A stretch of 64,000 nucleotides of DNA. Origin: Triglochin maritima. Lineage: Eukaryota > Streptophyta > Magnoliopsida > Alismatales > Juncaginaceae. Position numbers and translations under genes: made by a program. The notes under the pieces are model-generated. The model had not been told where the DNA came from and did no database searches. It saw only the letters and a list, made by a program, of their open reading frames with translations. Where the stretch lies: assembly GCA_963682175.1 (NCBI GenBank), contig OY821782.1, forward strand, positions 32,385,741 through 32,449,740, written 5' to 3'. Below are positions 1-11,299 of the stretch, piece after piece (positions within the stretch are counted from its first letter, which is position 1; each line of letters opens with the position of its first letter).

Positions 1-303
1 CAGGTAAACCGGGCCTCCCCCCTCCACCCTACGCTCCTCGGGGTCGGGTCTCGGGGGACAGTTGAGGGATTCCTTCTGCCGGGAGGTGAGGAGCCGGTCG
101 CCGACGAGGTACCGGGTCTCGACTTGAGTCGGGTGCTGTTTTAGGGTCTCGGAGATGAATTCGTCGGGACGGGGGAGGGAGGCGGTGATGGGGCGGCGGC
201 GGAGGGAGGTGGGGAAGAGGAAAGTAGGGCGGAGGGGGAGGGGGAGAGGGGTTTGGAAACGGAGCGAAACCCTAGAGGAGAGGAGGAGGTCGCCGGAGCT
301 CAT
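1..303 (-). CDS. 5' part of a nuclear gene, possible plastid-targeted protein, runs off left edge
   Basis: Reading the minus strand from an ATG at 303-301, the frame stays open for 101 codons to the first base of the window, so it lacks a stop here. The start MSSGDLLLSSRVSLRF, followed by stretches rich in Leu, Pro, Ser and Arg (residues 1-45) with no acidic residue after Asp5, looks like a chloroplast transit peptide. From about residue 46 the composition changes to a normal soluble, charged protein (DEFISETLKQHP, then ETRYLVGDRLL). Third codon positions are strongly G/C, unlike the AT-rich DNA to the right, which is typical of first exons of many plant genes. I do not recognise the family. 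The plus-strand ORF across 155-379 is its shadow. Plastid targeting is inference. Confidence 0.6.
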   Translation of the reverse strand, partial: MSSGDLLLSSRVSLRFQTPLPLPLRPTFLFPTSLRRRPITASLPRPDEFISETLKQHPTQVETRYLVGDRLLTSRQKESLNCPPRPDPEERRVEGGGPVYL

Positions 304-1500
304 CTCGCCGGCGACGGAGACGGGGAGGGTGGGACAGCGATGGAGGGGTTTATCCGGAGAAAGAGTGGGAGCTGGGTAAAATGTGATTTAAAATAGAGAC
401 TCATACGGGGCTGTCAGATCTGCCAAGGGTTGATTGCTTGATACTCGCTTGGTTTTGTTCAAATGGTTACTCAAATCAATTAGTAACAAGTCCAAAGAAA
501 TTTGCTCTGACTTACTAAACAAGCCGAACACTAACAAACTTCTGCTCGCTCGATGTCGTTGTCCACTCACTCATTCAAATTCATTTTATATATCTACTAT
601 CCAAATATTTAAACCCAATTATTCCAACTAATTACGCATTTACACAACTCATATAGGTATCTAATTATCTAAACCCTAATCTTTTGGGATGATCTACTAT
701 TATAGGTTTGTACCAAATTATGTTGGTATTACCCTCAACATGTGACACATACTCATGTGTAGAATGTAATTAAATTCAAATTAGGGATGAGTATAAAACA
801 TGGGTATTGTGTTTATCAAAGACAGTAGAAACCACAAAACTTAGTGAAAACTTGTAATAACAAATCCTTAGAATTAACTTTTGTATTGTCTTTTATGAAA
901 AATTAAAATATCTTGTTTATTTTGATTATATAGATGTTATTTTTTAATTTCCGAAGACTATAACTTTATTTAGTATGTTTTATATTTGGGAGAATAAATT
1001 AAAAAGTCAAAGTATAGAAGTCAAATGTTTTATAAAACCAATCACTTTAGCAATTCTTTTGGGGTCATAAATTTAATATTTTTTAATTCATTTTCAAATT
1101 TATCCCTAAAATACCCCCATTACCTCCAAAAACATTACAACACAGCATCATCCCCTTATCCCAAACAAAATCACCAAATCCTCCACATTCCAAAACCAAA
1201 TCTCAAACATTTCAACAATGCCGACAATCCCACCCCCTCCTCTTGGACCACCGTCTTTGGTCTTTATTTCGGATCTTGAGCTCTTGTTCAAGTTCAAATT
1301 TGAGAAATTTGGTGCTTCTAGTTTGGGAATTTGGGGTTTAATTTTGATGGTTTAAGTGTCTTCTCTTAGTTGTTGTAATTGTTTTTTTGTTGAACATCAG
1401 TTAGATGTTTATAATTCTTGAGAAACTTCTTTCTTGTAGCTTTATTTTTTACGAATACAAGTGTTTGTTTCCCGTGTTGGTATGTTCTCTTTTATTTAAT
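304..1500 (-). promoter_or_regulatory. Upstream region of the left-edge gene
   Basis: About 80 bp of GC-rich sequence next to the ATG (likely 5' leader) passes into AT-rich DNA. A TATATAAAA on the minus strand at 584-592 is a possible TATA box about 280 bp upstream of the ATG. No transcript evidence is available. From about 640 to 1500 I see only AT-rich non-coding DNA. Confidence 0.3.
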
Positions 1501-1700
1501 TTATGTTTTGTAAAAAAGTAGATGATTACCGATGAAACATCGGTTGACGAGCAATTGTCCATGGTGAAGTCCAGCACCTCGTTGCGTACCTATGTGGAGG
1601 ATTTAGCGAAGCTTTGGAACTACTCTTGGGGGCTAAGATACATTTAACCTACATTCATAGATGCAGTTGTATTCTTGTACTAGGTTAATTAAGTTGCAAC

Positions 1701-1902
1701 GACGCAGCTCGTTTCGACCGAATGACCCAGCTCACTTTATCGAACGACCCAACTTGTTTTGATAGAACAATGAAACTCATTTGGTCGAACGACTTAGCTT
1801 GTTTAGTGAAAACAAGTCAGCTCGTTTGGTGAAAATGACCAACTCGTTTGGTCGAATGACAAAGCTCGTTTGGTGGAAACAAGCATTCTCGTTTGGTGAA
1901 AA
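1701..1902 (+). repeat. 22-23 bp minisatellite, about nine degenerate units
   Basis: The unit reads roughly GACcagCTCGTTTGGTcgAA(T/C). The core CTCGTTTGGT or a near variant recurs about nine times, with a sub-variant in which GTCGAA is replaced by GTGAAA. The units drift, so it is old. It is not coding in a conserved way, although short ORFs cross it. Confidence 0.7.
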
Positions 1903-1949
1903 GTACCCACGGTGGTGTAGAGAAGGTGAGCCAGTTTTTTGTTATTTGG

Positions 1950-2012
1950 ACATGTCTGTCCCTCGCGGGGACAGAGGCGTCCCGCGAGAAATGTACAGTC
2001 CCGCGAGGGACC
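1950..2012. repeat. GC-rich palindrome array (GTCCCTCGCGGGGAC type)
   Basis: Three close copies of a TCCC-GCG-GGGA palindrome: GTCCCTCGCGGGGAC, CGTCCCGCGAG and GTCCCGCGAGGGAC. Looser relatives (GTCC with TGAGAGGG or GGGACAC) lie at 11277-11299 plus 20067-20160 and at 48940-48962 plus 51947-51985. In other elements here such arrays sit upstream of LTR TATA boxes, so this may be the remnant of another LTR family; that is inference. Confidence 0.5.
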
Positions 2013-2119
2013 ATTTCTTCCCTAGCATTGTTATTTGATATTCTCTAGTTTTCAGAAACCAAAGTTGTACTTCCAGCCCACAAAGTGTAGAGTTGGAACT
2101 TTCGAAAGAGAGAACAAGG

Positions 2120-2198
2120 ATGACTGACGGCCAAAAGGTGGCATTTAGAATGACCCATTCGCGTACTTTCTAGATATGGAACCGATGTCAATGGTGGA
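2120..2198 (+). pseudogene. Decayed plant-mobile-domain-like ORF, left part
   Basis: Left of element A a frame reads LDMEPMSMVDN up to the target site GTGGA and continues in frame on the other side of the element as DIVEFLVSNYDD. A frameshift lies upstream near 2160. See the right part at 10815-11135 for the family argument. The piece shows that element A split an already coding-like sequence. Confidence 0.35.
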
Positions 2199-3612
2199 TG
2201 ATTGAACGTTTTAATTAAACCGCAAGTGCACGGCCGCGATGAAGCGGTGGCAAGTACGGGTCGTCCTCAGGGAGGTGAGCAGCCTCTTGCTTGTGCAAAA
2301 TCAAGTGGAAAAAATAGGGGGAGAACGATGTTTATGCTACTCTACTCTATACTACGCTAAGAAGTACGAAATATGAAAGAAGCAAACAAACGATGAAATA
2401 AGAACTAAGCTAAGAACAAAACAAGAATGCTGGAATTTCAGGAATGGAAAAACCCCTAAGGGGTGGAGTGAGTGCACACATGCAAAGAGGTGGGTGTAGA
2501 ATACATTCTTTAAGCACATGAAGGTGGTGTTTATCAAGCATAGGAAGTGTCTAAATGTTATGGCAAAACCTGTCAATCTATTCACCAACTTAGTTGATTA
2601 ACATTTACATATGCAAGATGTTTATTTCAGAACCTAAACAAGCATGAGAGGTGTCTAATCATTTTTGGCAAAACTCATCAAGTCATAAATTCTATCCTAA
2701 ACAAGCAAGCATACATTCATGTTTTATCAACACATCAAAAATAAAGCATTCATCCCATTCTCTAATGCATGTATGTACATCTACTCCACCCCCCAAAGGG
2801 GATGAAACTACTCACTAAACATTACACTAATTATTAAACTAAGCAAAGAAAGCATATTAAAACTAAGCTAGAAATAAAAGACGATTAAACTAAAACATGC
2901 ACAAACAATAAAAGAGGCATAAACAAACAATGAAAGAAACACAAAACTTTATTGATAAAATGACTCACATTAAAAGTAGCATCCTCCTACTTTAGTGTGT
3001 GCTTTAAGGCCTCACTTCTAGTAGGAGGAATAGCCACTTAAAATATGGAGTGATTACAATGGAAGGTGAAGAGTTCTATTTATAGGCATGGAAAAAGCTA
3101 ATCCGGGACAATCCCCCGATGTGAGACTAAACCAATACAAAAAATACACTAAGCATACACTAATACACGTGCTACAGAAAACTAAACGGATTCTGGGCCA
3201 TCTGGACCGCCAATTGGCGGTTCCAGACCGCCAATTGGCGGTCTATATGGTTTAGATCCGTTTGGTTTTCTTTGTGGGCTTTGCTTGAAGTGTTTGTTGG
3301 TCTTGGATGCATCTGGTTGGTTTGTTGGAGCTCCGACCCGAATCCAATTGCTAAAATACTCCCCATGATGGTGTGAAGTATTCTGTTTTGCTCTTAGGTC
3401 CTTCTGTCTTGCGTTCAGGTCCTTCTCCCTTGCATCTTGATCCCCAGATCTCACAATCCAGTCCTTTTTCCCAGCTTTTGGGTCCTTTTATGCTTCATCT
3501 CTTCAAACCTCATTATTCCTGAAAACTAAACATAAAACTCGTAACATAGCATTGTTTAGGTGAAAGATAATGGATATAAGATACAAATATGAGCATGAAA
3601 TGATGTCAATCA
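2199..3612 (-). repeat. Element A 3' LTR
   Basis: 1414 bp, starting TGATTG and ending CAATCA. On the minus strand the promoter TATA (CTATAAATAG) is at 3085-3076. Two copies of the perfect palindrome ACCGCCAATTGGCGGT (3206-3221, 3227-3242) lie about 120-165 bp upstream of it. The right LTR has only one copy, so a 21-bp unit was gained or lost. Confidence 0.93.
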
Positions 3613-3630
3613 AATACCCCCACACCTAAC
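3613..3630 (-). promoter_or_regulatory. Element A polypurine tract
   Basis: Read on the minus strand, GTTAGGTGTGGGGGTATT abuts the 3' LTR. The same GGTGTGGGGGTATT occurs at the same place in element B, and with one change in C, which fixes the orientation and the plus-strand priming site. Confidence 0.85.
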
Positions 3631-5227
3631 TTTTGCTAGTCCCGAGCAAAACAAAGAAAGAGAAAAGCATGCGAAAAACAAGAAATCCTAACTCACTTTC
3701 GTAGGAATCACGATTGCACTTAGCACGTGCAACAAGCCGTTAAACCTCCTTGTTGCCAAGGAGGAGGAGTGTTGTCTCCTGAGGGTTTTCAGCGGATATA
3801 CCCACAAAATCCGAACAAGATGCATTAATCAATCTAGCTACACGACTCGTTGGACTTATTTTGTCGATCATGGGACGCGGTAATACTACGGGTCGACTCT
3901 ATATATGTAATCCGTCCACACCTAGCCTAATGAGTTATTCGTGAAAGTTAGTCAAGGACTTAAGTGAAAGACATGGGCAACCTTAACTTCTGAGTGTGAT
4001 ACAATGTGTAAAGTCGATTTTGGTTCTTATTTGACTCTTTTTCTTTTTCTTCTTCTTTTTCCTTTTTTCTTTTTTTTTCTTTTTCTTTGGAGCATTTTAT
4101 TGGTTGGTGTTTGATTCTCCCAGGGTCAGGTTTCGTGCATCATTGCCTATGAGGAGTTACACTATCACGTACACCTTCCCTCAAATCTCCACATAGGGCG
4201 ATCCCTACCACCCGTGTAACGGGGGTTCGGTCGGTGCATCCCAAGTCAGATGACTCGAAAGCACCAGGCACAAAGTCCCCTCAGACCTACTTTCCCGAGT
4301 GAAAGGAGTCGTGCGAGAAGAGAGAACACCACTTATTTATTTATCTACATGGGAACCAAAACCCCTACACATAAGTTTCACAAAAAGAGATTAAGGGCCC
4401 TTGACTACGACAAACTTCCTTATACTAACAGACATGAATTATTTGACTCACTAGGTTCAGGGTGGACTTCTTTAAATGTTTGAGTGCTGAAACCCTATGA
4501 TTACACGCCCCCCAAGGGAAAACCAGGGTGCATCCTAACGACTCGATAAGACCTAAAGCCAGTAAACTAGAAATCCTAATGCATCAAGTTCAAGACAATT
4601 TTGGGAGCTTTCTTTTTACTTTGCCTCTCAGCGGTTTTGCACATGCTAAACACACGCAAAACCCACAAAAACATTTTCTTTCGCAAACACATGAAGATTT
4701 TGAAAGAAATCTGAAAATTTTAAAGCATTAGGCAAGCAAAAGAAGACAAGTCACCCAAGGATCATGGCAAGCAGATATATCGATATTAAATGCGACACAC
4801 TAACATGACCCTAACAATGCACACAAAAGAAAACAAAAAATCAAAAGAAAAGACTCGACTATGTACACACGTAAAACACCCCCCCCACACCTACTTCATG
4901 CATTGTCCTCAATGAATGTGAACAAGATACTACATGTAGATATGCATGAAAAATGAAAGATCTCACCAACATGAAGTACAAAGGGACGTTCAAGGTCATG
5001 TTGATGGACACAAACCCAAATTCCCTCAAAACCTGTGAGAAGCTGAAGAAGGGAGATAAATACGTGAAGAGATTGGGCCCAAGTACACAAGGGTTGGGAC
5101 CCACAACAATCGATGCTCACTGAAGGAGTCTTTTATTACACATTTTTTTCTTTTTTTTCTTTTTGTTTTTTTTTGCTTTTTTTTACAAGTTATATACATC
5201 AACCAAGATATTCTCATAATCATTTGG
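3631..5227 (-). other. Element A 3' non-coding region
   Basis: No supported gene. On the minus strand it contains a conserved block (4914-4878) with CATTGAGGACAATGCATG followed by AGTAGGTGTGGGGGGGTG, a second polypurine-like site about 1.27 kb before the 3' LTR and shared with B and C. The 3640-3800 part matches the region before the 3' LTR in B and C. Pyrimidine tracts (purine-rich in element sense) lie at 4036-4088 and 5141-5186. Confidence 0.7.
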
Positions 5228-5740
5228 TCAAGGAACATCAAATGAGAACATCAAGTTTTGAGGACCACAGACTTGCCGAGATGGGGAAACTTCACTGGTA
5301 CTCTGAGGTGTCATGAGGGGTAAAAGGTCAAAGCTGAAAGGCTCAAACCCCTCATGATATTGGTCGGGAGTAGGCAACATGAAAGAGTGAAGATGTGTTG
5401 CCTCACTAGGGTTTAGTTGCTCATCGAACAAAACCCTCCAACCAATAGGTGGGTGCACCAGAATGAGTTCCTCAAGCTCATTCGATGGATGCAGCAGACC
5501 TGCATCACGAAGAATGGGGCTTCTCCCCAAGTCATCCAGCAAGGACCTCCCACCATCATTTAGATCATCAAGCATAAGCTCGGTCATAGGTGGGTCCTTG
5601 TTGGAGTCAAGATGAAGCTCAAATGGATCAGTGGCCAAGGGACATGAGATAGAGACACCTTCTGGTATAGGCATATGATGAGGTGTCTCACTCACTAGTA
5701 GTCTCAACTGAATCATGCAACGAACACTCCCTTTGGACAT
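5228..5740 (-). CDS. Hypothetical ORF in element A downstream of protease
   Basis: A 170-codon frame rich in Leu, Pro, Asp and Glu, with acidic segments such as DLNDGGRSLLDDLG. It sits where pol would begin in an autonomous relative but has no RT, RNase H or integrase motif. It may be the distal end of the gag-pro polyprotein, a residue of deleted pol, or noise. I do not recognise it. Confidence 0.35.
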   Translation of the reverse strand: MSKGSVRCMIQLRLLVSETPHHMPIPEGVSISCPLATDPFELHLDSNKDPPMTELMLDDLNDGGRSLLDDLGRSPILRDAGLLHPSNELEELILVHPPIGWRVLFDEQLNPSEATHLHSFMLPTPDQYHEGFEPFSFDLLPLMTPQSTSEVSPSRQVCGPQNLMFSFDVP

Positions 5741-5804
5741 TCATGTTCGAGACCAGCTCACTTTGTTGCATTGCGAAGACAGGCAATGAGTTTTCGCTGG
5801 GCCC

Positions 5805-6875
5805 TCAAACATTCTCAACGGGTTGCATTGGGGTTAGGGGTGTTCGTTGATTTTGTGGTGCTTTCTCCAATTGGCGGATGAGATTTAGATTTAAAGGTTC
5901 ATCCATGGGTTCTTGTTGCTTACCAGAGTTGAACACATGAAACTCGGCACTCATGTTACCGAATGAGAGCTTCATGAGACCATTTCTACAATTAATCAAG
6001 GCATTGGAGGTTGCCAGAAATGGTCTACCCAAAATCAAAGGTATTTGAGAGTGGGTGTTTGCAACAGGATTGGTATCGAGGACAACAAAATCGACTGGAA
6101 ATATAAAATCTCCAACTTTGATAAGCACGTCCTCGATAATCCCCATGGGAATACGAATGGATCTATCCGCTAATTGGAGGGTGATCTTAGTTGGTTTCAA
6201 TTCTCCCAAGTTCAACTGTTGATAAACAGAGAATGGGAGGAGGTTGACCGTTGATCCTAAATCAAGCAAAACATTGCTCATTCTAGTGTCCCCTGTCGTA
6301 CACTGAATAGTAGGACACCCCGGGTCCTTGTATTTTGTGTAGGTGGGATTGGACAAAAGTGAGCTGATATTTGCAGCCAAGAATGCTTTCTTAGGAACAT
6401 TGGTCTTCATCTTGGTTGTGCAGAGATCCTTCAATACTTTGGCATATTGAGGTATTTGTTGGATGACATCCAACAAGGGGATGTTAACCTTTACTTGCTT
6501 AAACACCTCTACTATCTTGTCCATGTTGTCACTCTGCTTTTTGGTTAACCTACTTGGATAAGGAGTTTTTGGCAGGTAGGTTTTCTGCGGTGCCTGAGAA
6601 GAAAGCTTTGGTGTATTACCCTCACCCTCAGCTTCTTCTTCACCACCATTCCCACTGAGGGGCTGCATAGATGGTGGTGGGTGTGACAAGGAAATGTGAT
6701 TGTCAACCTGTTTTCCATTCCTTAAGGTCACAATGGAATTGACATGGTGAACAGGTTCCTCCACATGGTTCACTTGCCTCCCCCGAGGTACCACATTCTC
6801 ATTTTGCATTTGTTGTTGTTGGTACATGCGGGGGTTAGCCTCAGGCTGGCTAGGAAAAGACCCTCTCTCTCTCAT
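5805..6875 (-). pseudogene. pro: Element A gag C-terminus and aspartic protease
   Basis: 356-codon frame. The first 130 residues are the Gln/Pro/Asn-rich gag tail (GSFPSQPEANPR near the start). Then comes the Athila-type linker (LTKKQSDNMDKIVEVFKQVK) and the retropepsin-like domain with LLDLGSTVNLLPFSVY, where DLG replaces the usual D-T/S-G as in Athila relatives, and the distal ILGRPFLATSNALI. It would mature Gag. It overlaps the end of the upstream gag frame in a different phase. The change falls in a GA repeat at about 6870, so the shift is probably a 1-nt slip rather than programmed frameshifting. Confidence 0.85.
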
Positions 6876-8361
6876 GTACAGACTGAGCCAATTGGCCCAT
6901 CTGAAGCTCTAGAGATTTCATGGTCTGCTGATTTGAAGTGAGAACTTGACTTGTGGTAGACATAAAAATTTTCATTGAGTTTTCAAGTCCACGAGTCAAG
7001 GTCTCAAGCGAATTGAATCGGGTTTCCATATTATTGGAATTTGGGAAACCCGATTGATTGGTGGTTTGTGCTTGGGGTGGCTGATAGGAATGTGCATGCA
7101 TGGGAGGTTGGTGTGATTGGTAAGGTGGTCTAGAGGAGTTTGGAGGACCACCCGGGGCATTAGTTTGGTTCCATGAAAAATTGGGATGGTTCCTCCATCC
7201 AGGATTATAAGATGATGAGTATGGGTCATTCCTGGCTCTATCATAGACGGCGTTGACACGCTCCATCTCAGGAGGAATGGACTCACACTCGCTTTCTACA
7301 TGACCTATCCTACCACATGAATGACAGGAAACTGGACCAGATGTGGACATGTGAGGTGCACTTTGTTGGTTTTGGAGCTCAATCGAATCCATACGGCGCA
7401 TTAAGGCCGCCATGCGTGCCTCGGTGGCCGTAGTGGTATCGATAGCAAATGTGGCACCCGATCTAGTCGAGTTTGCATTCGCGATCCTCGCTCCTATACT
7501 AGATGATGCAGGTGGTTCCCTCACACTCTCCCACTGCATGGTTTTCTCAGCGAGGTCTTCTAGGAAGGCCCATGCCTCCCTTTCATCCTTTCCCAAGAAC
7601 TCTCCTTGACACATGGACTCAAGGAGCGTTCTGGACGGGATGTGAAGACCCTCATACACAATCTGACAAAGACGCCACAACTCAATGCCATGGCGAGGGC
7701 ACGAGGATAGTAGCTCTTTGAACCTCTCAAGATATGCATGAAATGGTTCGATCTCATGTTAATAGAACGAATTGATTTCGTTCCTCAATTTTTGAGTCTG
7801 ATGATTAGGAAAGTACTTCTTGAGGAATGCAGATTGAAACTCATCTCAAGTCCTAAAGGAATTCGCATGGTTGCTGTACAACCACTTCTTGGCATCATCC
7901 TTTAGTGCAAAAGGAACGAGCCTAAGATGGATGGAGTCTGTGCTAAGTTGTTGCAGCTTGAACATAGCACATACCTCCTCAAATTCCCTGAGAAAGCTAT
8001 AGGGGTCACCTTCCCCAGTGAAATGAGGGAGCATGGAAATGAATTGAGGTTTAACCTCAAAATGGTTCCCATTAGCCTCTGGTAATACGATGCATGAGGG
8101 TAGAGCGGTACGGCTCGGGTAGTATCGATCACGAAGAGGTATGGGAACGACAACTGGAAACACAGGTGGAACAGGTGGGTCCAGCAACTGCTCCTCCTCA
8201 CGGAAATTAGCAGCCATTGAACCCAAACTGCGTGCAACACGAGAGGAGGAAGGTGTCGAGAAATCAATGACCGAAGCCGGATTGACAACGCTCCTTGTCA
8301 AACGACCACTCTCGTCTCGTGTCCACGAAAGCATGCACAAAGGTGCACACACAAACCACAA
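6850..8361 (-). pseudogene. gag: Element A gag, interrupted by two in-frame stops
   Basis: The frame opens at 8361, with a more family-like start at an internal Met (MAANFREEEQLL). It reads through the retrotransposon gag domain (FLREFEEVCAMF, ALKDDAKKWLYS) to a stop near 7846, resumes in the same phase (FLKKYFPNHQTQKLRNE), meets a second stop near 7759, and continues to 6850. The zinc knuckle CHSCGRIGHVESEC is an intact CX2CX4HX4C. The product would form the capsid and bind RNA. The two stops make this copy non-functional alone. Confidence 0.88.
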
Positions 8362-9392
8362 CTCTTTTTTTTAAGAAAGAATGTACGTAGAAGAGAAGAC
8401 GAGGGAACACAGGATAGAAAGAATGACTCAGGAGAGAAGGGAAGAAGTCCTTAAGCTACGGCGGATGGGTACAGGTAGAAGCACACAAGCAAACAAGGCT
8501 CAAACAATCCTAAGGTCGCTATAGGTCCTTACAGCTAGACGACGCCTAACTGCGAGGTCACACGGCCTCAACACGCCTCACCTCCCTACGACGAGGACCA
8601 CAAAGCCCAGCAAGTGAGTCAAGATCTGGAGATCTCGTCTCTCCTACTATCGACAAAGTGGGCAACGCCGATCAGGTCATGACGGTCGGGACCGGATCAC
8701 TCTCCTAATGCGTCCAAGATCCTTAGGGCCAATGTCTACTTGATTTTAAAATTAGGCTCTTGATTAGTGTGGTTTTTGGGGCGAAGGAAAGGGTGATGAA
8801 ATCCCCCACCTTATCTTTTACGGGACAGCCCCTCCTTAGTAGCGTTTTGGAGTCCTAAATCTAGCAATCAACTCTCCAAACAATGCTCAACTCACACTTG
8901 TTGCAATGCACTTCCTACTAACTAATGCATGTTCATACGAAATGCATGAATGAGAGTAGAAGGTGCGTACCTCACGCCAGCTCTCAGCAACAGAAAATAA
9001 AGCTAAGATAATCTAAATGCCTAAGTCACATGATGCATGGCTTAAACAAAAAGAATGCCTAATCTTTTGCTTTGAGTTTTAGGGTCCAAGTTGCTTAAAG
9101 GAGGTTGATTATGGATCTGGGAACAAACTATAAGTCCAAACATGCCAAATTAAATCCCAGATCACTACATCAATTATGAAAACCAACCAAAGAAATACGA
9201 GACAAAACTGAGCTTACCAGACCGCCAATTGGCGGTCTCAGGCCGCTGATTGGCGGTCTTAAATGCTCAGATTCACTCAAAACTTCTCAAGGCGTTCCTC
9301 CTAATGACTCCAAGTCTCCTGAAACAAGGAAAAACTACACAACACAAATTAAATTCACTCGAATCGTCCAAACAAGAGTCTGGACTGGCACC
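8362..9392 (-). other. Element A 5' leader with palindromes
   Basis: About 1 kb between primer site and gag with no convincing ORF. At 9220-9237 lies the perfect palindrome GACCGCCAATTGGCGGTC, and at 9241-9258 a variant. This is the same motif as in this element's LTR, here about 135-175 nt downstream of the primer site. Confidence 0.7.
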
Positions 9393-9410
9393 TCCCCGGC
9401 AACGGCGCCA
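9393..9410 (-). promoter_or_regulatory. Element A primer-binding site, tRNA-Asp
   Basis: Minus strand TGGCGCCGTTGCCGGGGA, complementary to the 3' end of plant tRNA-Asp, separated from the 5' LTR by six bases. Confidence 0.93.
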
Positions 9411-9416
9411 AAAACT

Positions 9417-10809
9417 TGATTGAACGTTTTAATTAAACCGCAAGTGCACGGCCGCGATGAAGCGGTGGCAAGTATGGGTCGTCCTCAGGGAGGTGAGCAG
9501 CCTCTTGCTTGTGCAAAATCAAGTGGAAAAAATAGGGGGAGAACGATGTTTATGCTACTCTACTCTATACTACGCTAAGAAGTACGAAATGTGAAAGAAG
9601 CAAACAAACGATGAAATAAGAACTAAGCTAAGAACAAAACAAGAATGCTGGAATTTCAGGAATGGAAAAACCCCTAAGGGGTGGAGTGAGTGCACACATG
9701 CAAAGAGGTGGGTGTAGAATACATTCTTTAAGCACATGAAGGTGGTGTTTATCAAGCATAGGAAGTGTCTAAATGTTATGGCAAAACCTGTCAATCTATT
9801 CACCAACTTAGTTGATTAACATTTACATATGCAAGATATTTATTTTAGAACCTAAACAAGCATGAGAGGTGTCTAATCATTTTTGGCAAAACTCATCAAG
9901 TCATAAATTCTATCCTAAACAAACAAGCATACATTCATGTTTTATCAACACATCAAAAATAAAAGCATTCATCTCATTCTCTAATGCATGTATGTACATC
10001 TACTCCACCCCCAAAGGGGATGGAACTACTCACTAAACATTACACTAATTATTAAACTAAGCAAAGAAAGCATATTAAAACTAAGCTAGAAATAAAAGAC
10101 GATTAAACTAAAACATGCACAAACAATAAAAGAGGCATAAACAAACGATGAAAGAAACACAAAACTTTATTGATAAAATGACTCACATTAAAAGTAGCAT
10201 CCTCCTAATTTAGTGTGTGCTTCAAGGCCTCACTTCTAGTAGGAGGAATAGCCACTTAAAATATGGAGTGATTACAATGGAAGGTGAAGAGTTCTATTTA
10301 TAGGCATGGAAAAAGCTAATCCGGGACAATCCCCCGATGTGGGACTAAACCAATACCAAAAATACACTAAGCATACACTAATACACGTGCTACAGAAAAC
10401 TAAACGGATTCTGGGCCATCTGGACCGCCAATTGGCGGTCTATATGGTTTAGATCCGTTTGGTTTTCTTTGTGGGCTTTGCTTGAAGTGTTTGTTGGTCT
10501 TGGATGCATCTGGTTGGTTTGTTGGAGCTCCGACCCGAATCCAATTGCTAAAATACTCCCCATGATGGTGTGAAGTATTCTGTTTTGCTCTTAGGTCCTT
10601 CTGTCTTGTGTTCAGGTCCTTCTCCCTTGCATCTTGGTCCCCAGATCTCACAATCCAGTCCTTTTTCCCAGCTTTTGGGTCTTTTTATGCTTCATCTCTT
10701 CAAACCTAATTATTCCTGAAAACTAAACATAAAACTCGTAACATAGCATTGTTTAGGTGAAAGATAATGGATATAAGATACAAATATGAGCATGAAATGA
10801 TGTCAATCA
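9417..10809 (-). repeat. Element A 5' LTR
   Basis: 1393 bp, TGATTG to CAATCA. It carries one palindrome ACCGCCAATTGGCGGT (10424-10439) upstream of the minus-strand TATA. Apart from the missing 21-bp unit and a small number of substitutions it matches the other LTR. Confidence 0.93.
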
Positions 10810-10814
10810 GTGGA

Positions 10815-11135
10815 CAATGACATCGTGGAGTTCCTCGTCTCGAATTACGACGACAAAGAAGAAGGGTTCAAACTTGGCACAAAGTGCTAAGCCTGAAGGT
10901 CTCCGATGTGGTAGTGATATTTGGTCTGCCTATAGGAGAATTTTGCACGACAACTAGCGGATGCAAGTAAAATAAGAGACAACGAAGAGTTCGTGAAGGT
11001 CATGCTCTTTTTGTTGTTCAATAGATTGCTATTCTACGACGGTTCATCCAAAGCAAAGGGATGGTATGTTCCTTTAATCAAAATCCTAGAGGGAATGAGG
11101 AATTATGCAAGGGGGAGATGGTTTTTGAAGAATTG
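10815..11135 (+). pseudogene. Decayed plant-mobile-domain / DUF1985-like ORF, right part
   Basis: Following the target site, the frame reads DIVEFLVSNYDDKEEGFKLG to a stop at 10888. With frame changes it continues LKVSDVVVIFGLPIG (about 10892-10940) and then NEEFVKVMLFLLFNRLLF, GWYVPLIKILEGMRNYARGR (10980-11120). The order 'll..lv..yd..fklg', 'dV..ifGLP.G' and 'FvklllflL' followed by a W-Y-V-P-block is the pattern I associate with plant mobile-domain/DUF1985 proteins carried by plant transposons. The match is by eye only. Multiple stops show it is dead. Confidence 0.42.
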
Positions 11136-11294
11136 ATTATTGGCATTAAAAAGCCAATAGAAATTTGACCAAGAAGAAAAACAAAAACACCACTACAGGC
11201 AAGAGAACGAGCAACATTGACGGTTGTGTAGCGTACTCCAGGTCAGATTTCTATCATATTCTTCTTGTTTTTAAATCGTCCCTCCTGAGACACC
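11136..11294. other. Unassigned flank between element A and element B
   Basis: Short AT-rich stretch continuing past the decayed ORF to the element B target site TCCAT (11295-11299). Nothing recognisable. Confidence 0.4.
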
Positions 11295-11299
11295 TCCAT

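Larger units (their letters stand above)
2199..10809 (-). mobile_element. Ty3/gypsy (Athila-like) element A, gag-pro only, complete with both LTRs
   Basis: Two long direct repeats (2199-3612 and 9417-10809) bound the element. Both begin TGATTG and end CAATCA, and GTGGA is duplicated at 2194-2198 and 10810-10814. A primer site for tRNA-Asp lies next to the right LTR and a polypurine tract next to the left one, so the element reads on the minus strand. Inside are gag and protease reading frames with stops and a frameshift; no reverse transcriptase, RNase H or integrase is present. The two LTRs differ by roughly 1-2% by eye plus one 21-bp unit, so the insertion is recent. It would depend on an autonomous partner. 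Confidence 0.93.

Noticed and set aside
155..379. Plus-strand ORF in the GC-rich left edge
   Set aside because: It is the antisense shadow of the better minus-strand first exon; the Arg/Gly-rich composition is an artefact of GC-rich DNA.
2352..2588. 78-codon minus-strand ORF found identically at 9570-9806 and partly at 15460-15648
   Set aside because: Repetition reflects the LTR copies of family A; the frame is broken in the third copy and lies in the LTR.
6850..6880. Programmed frameshift between gag and protease in element A
   Set aside because: B keeps gag-pro in one phase at this place, and the shift lies in a GA repeat, so a 1-nt mutation is more likely.
9393..9410. tRNA-Asp gene
   Set aside because: Only the 18 bases complementary to the tRNA 3' end occur, beside an LTR; these are primer sites, as at 12504 and 34825.
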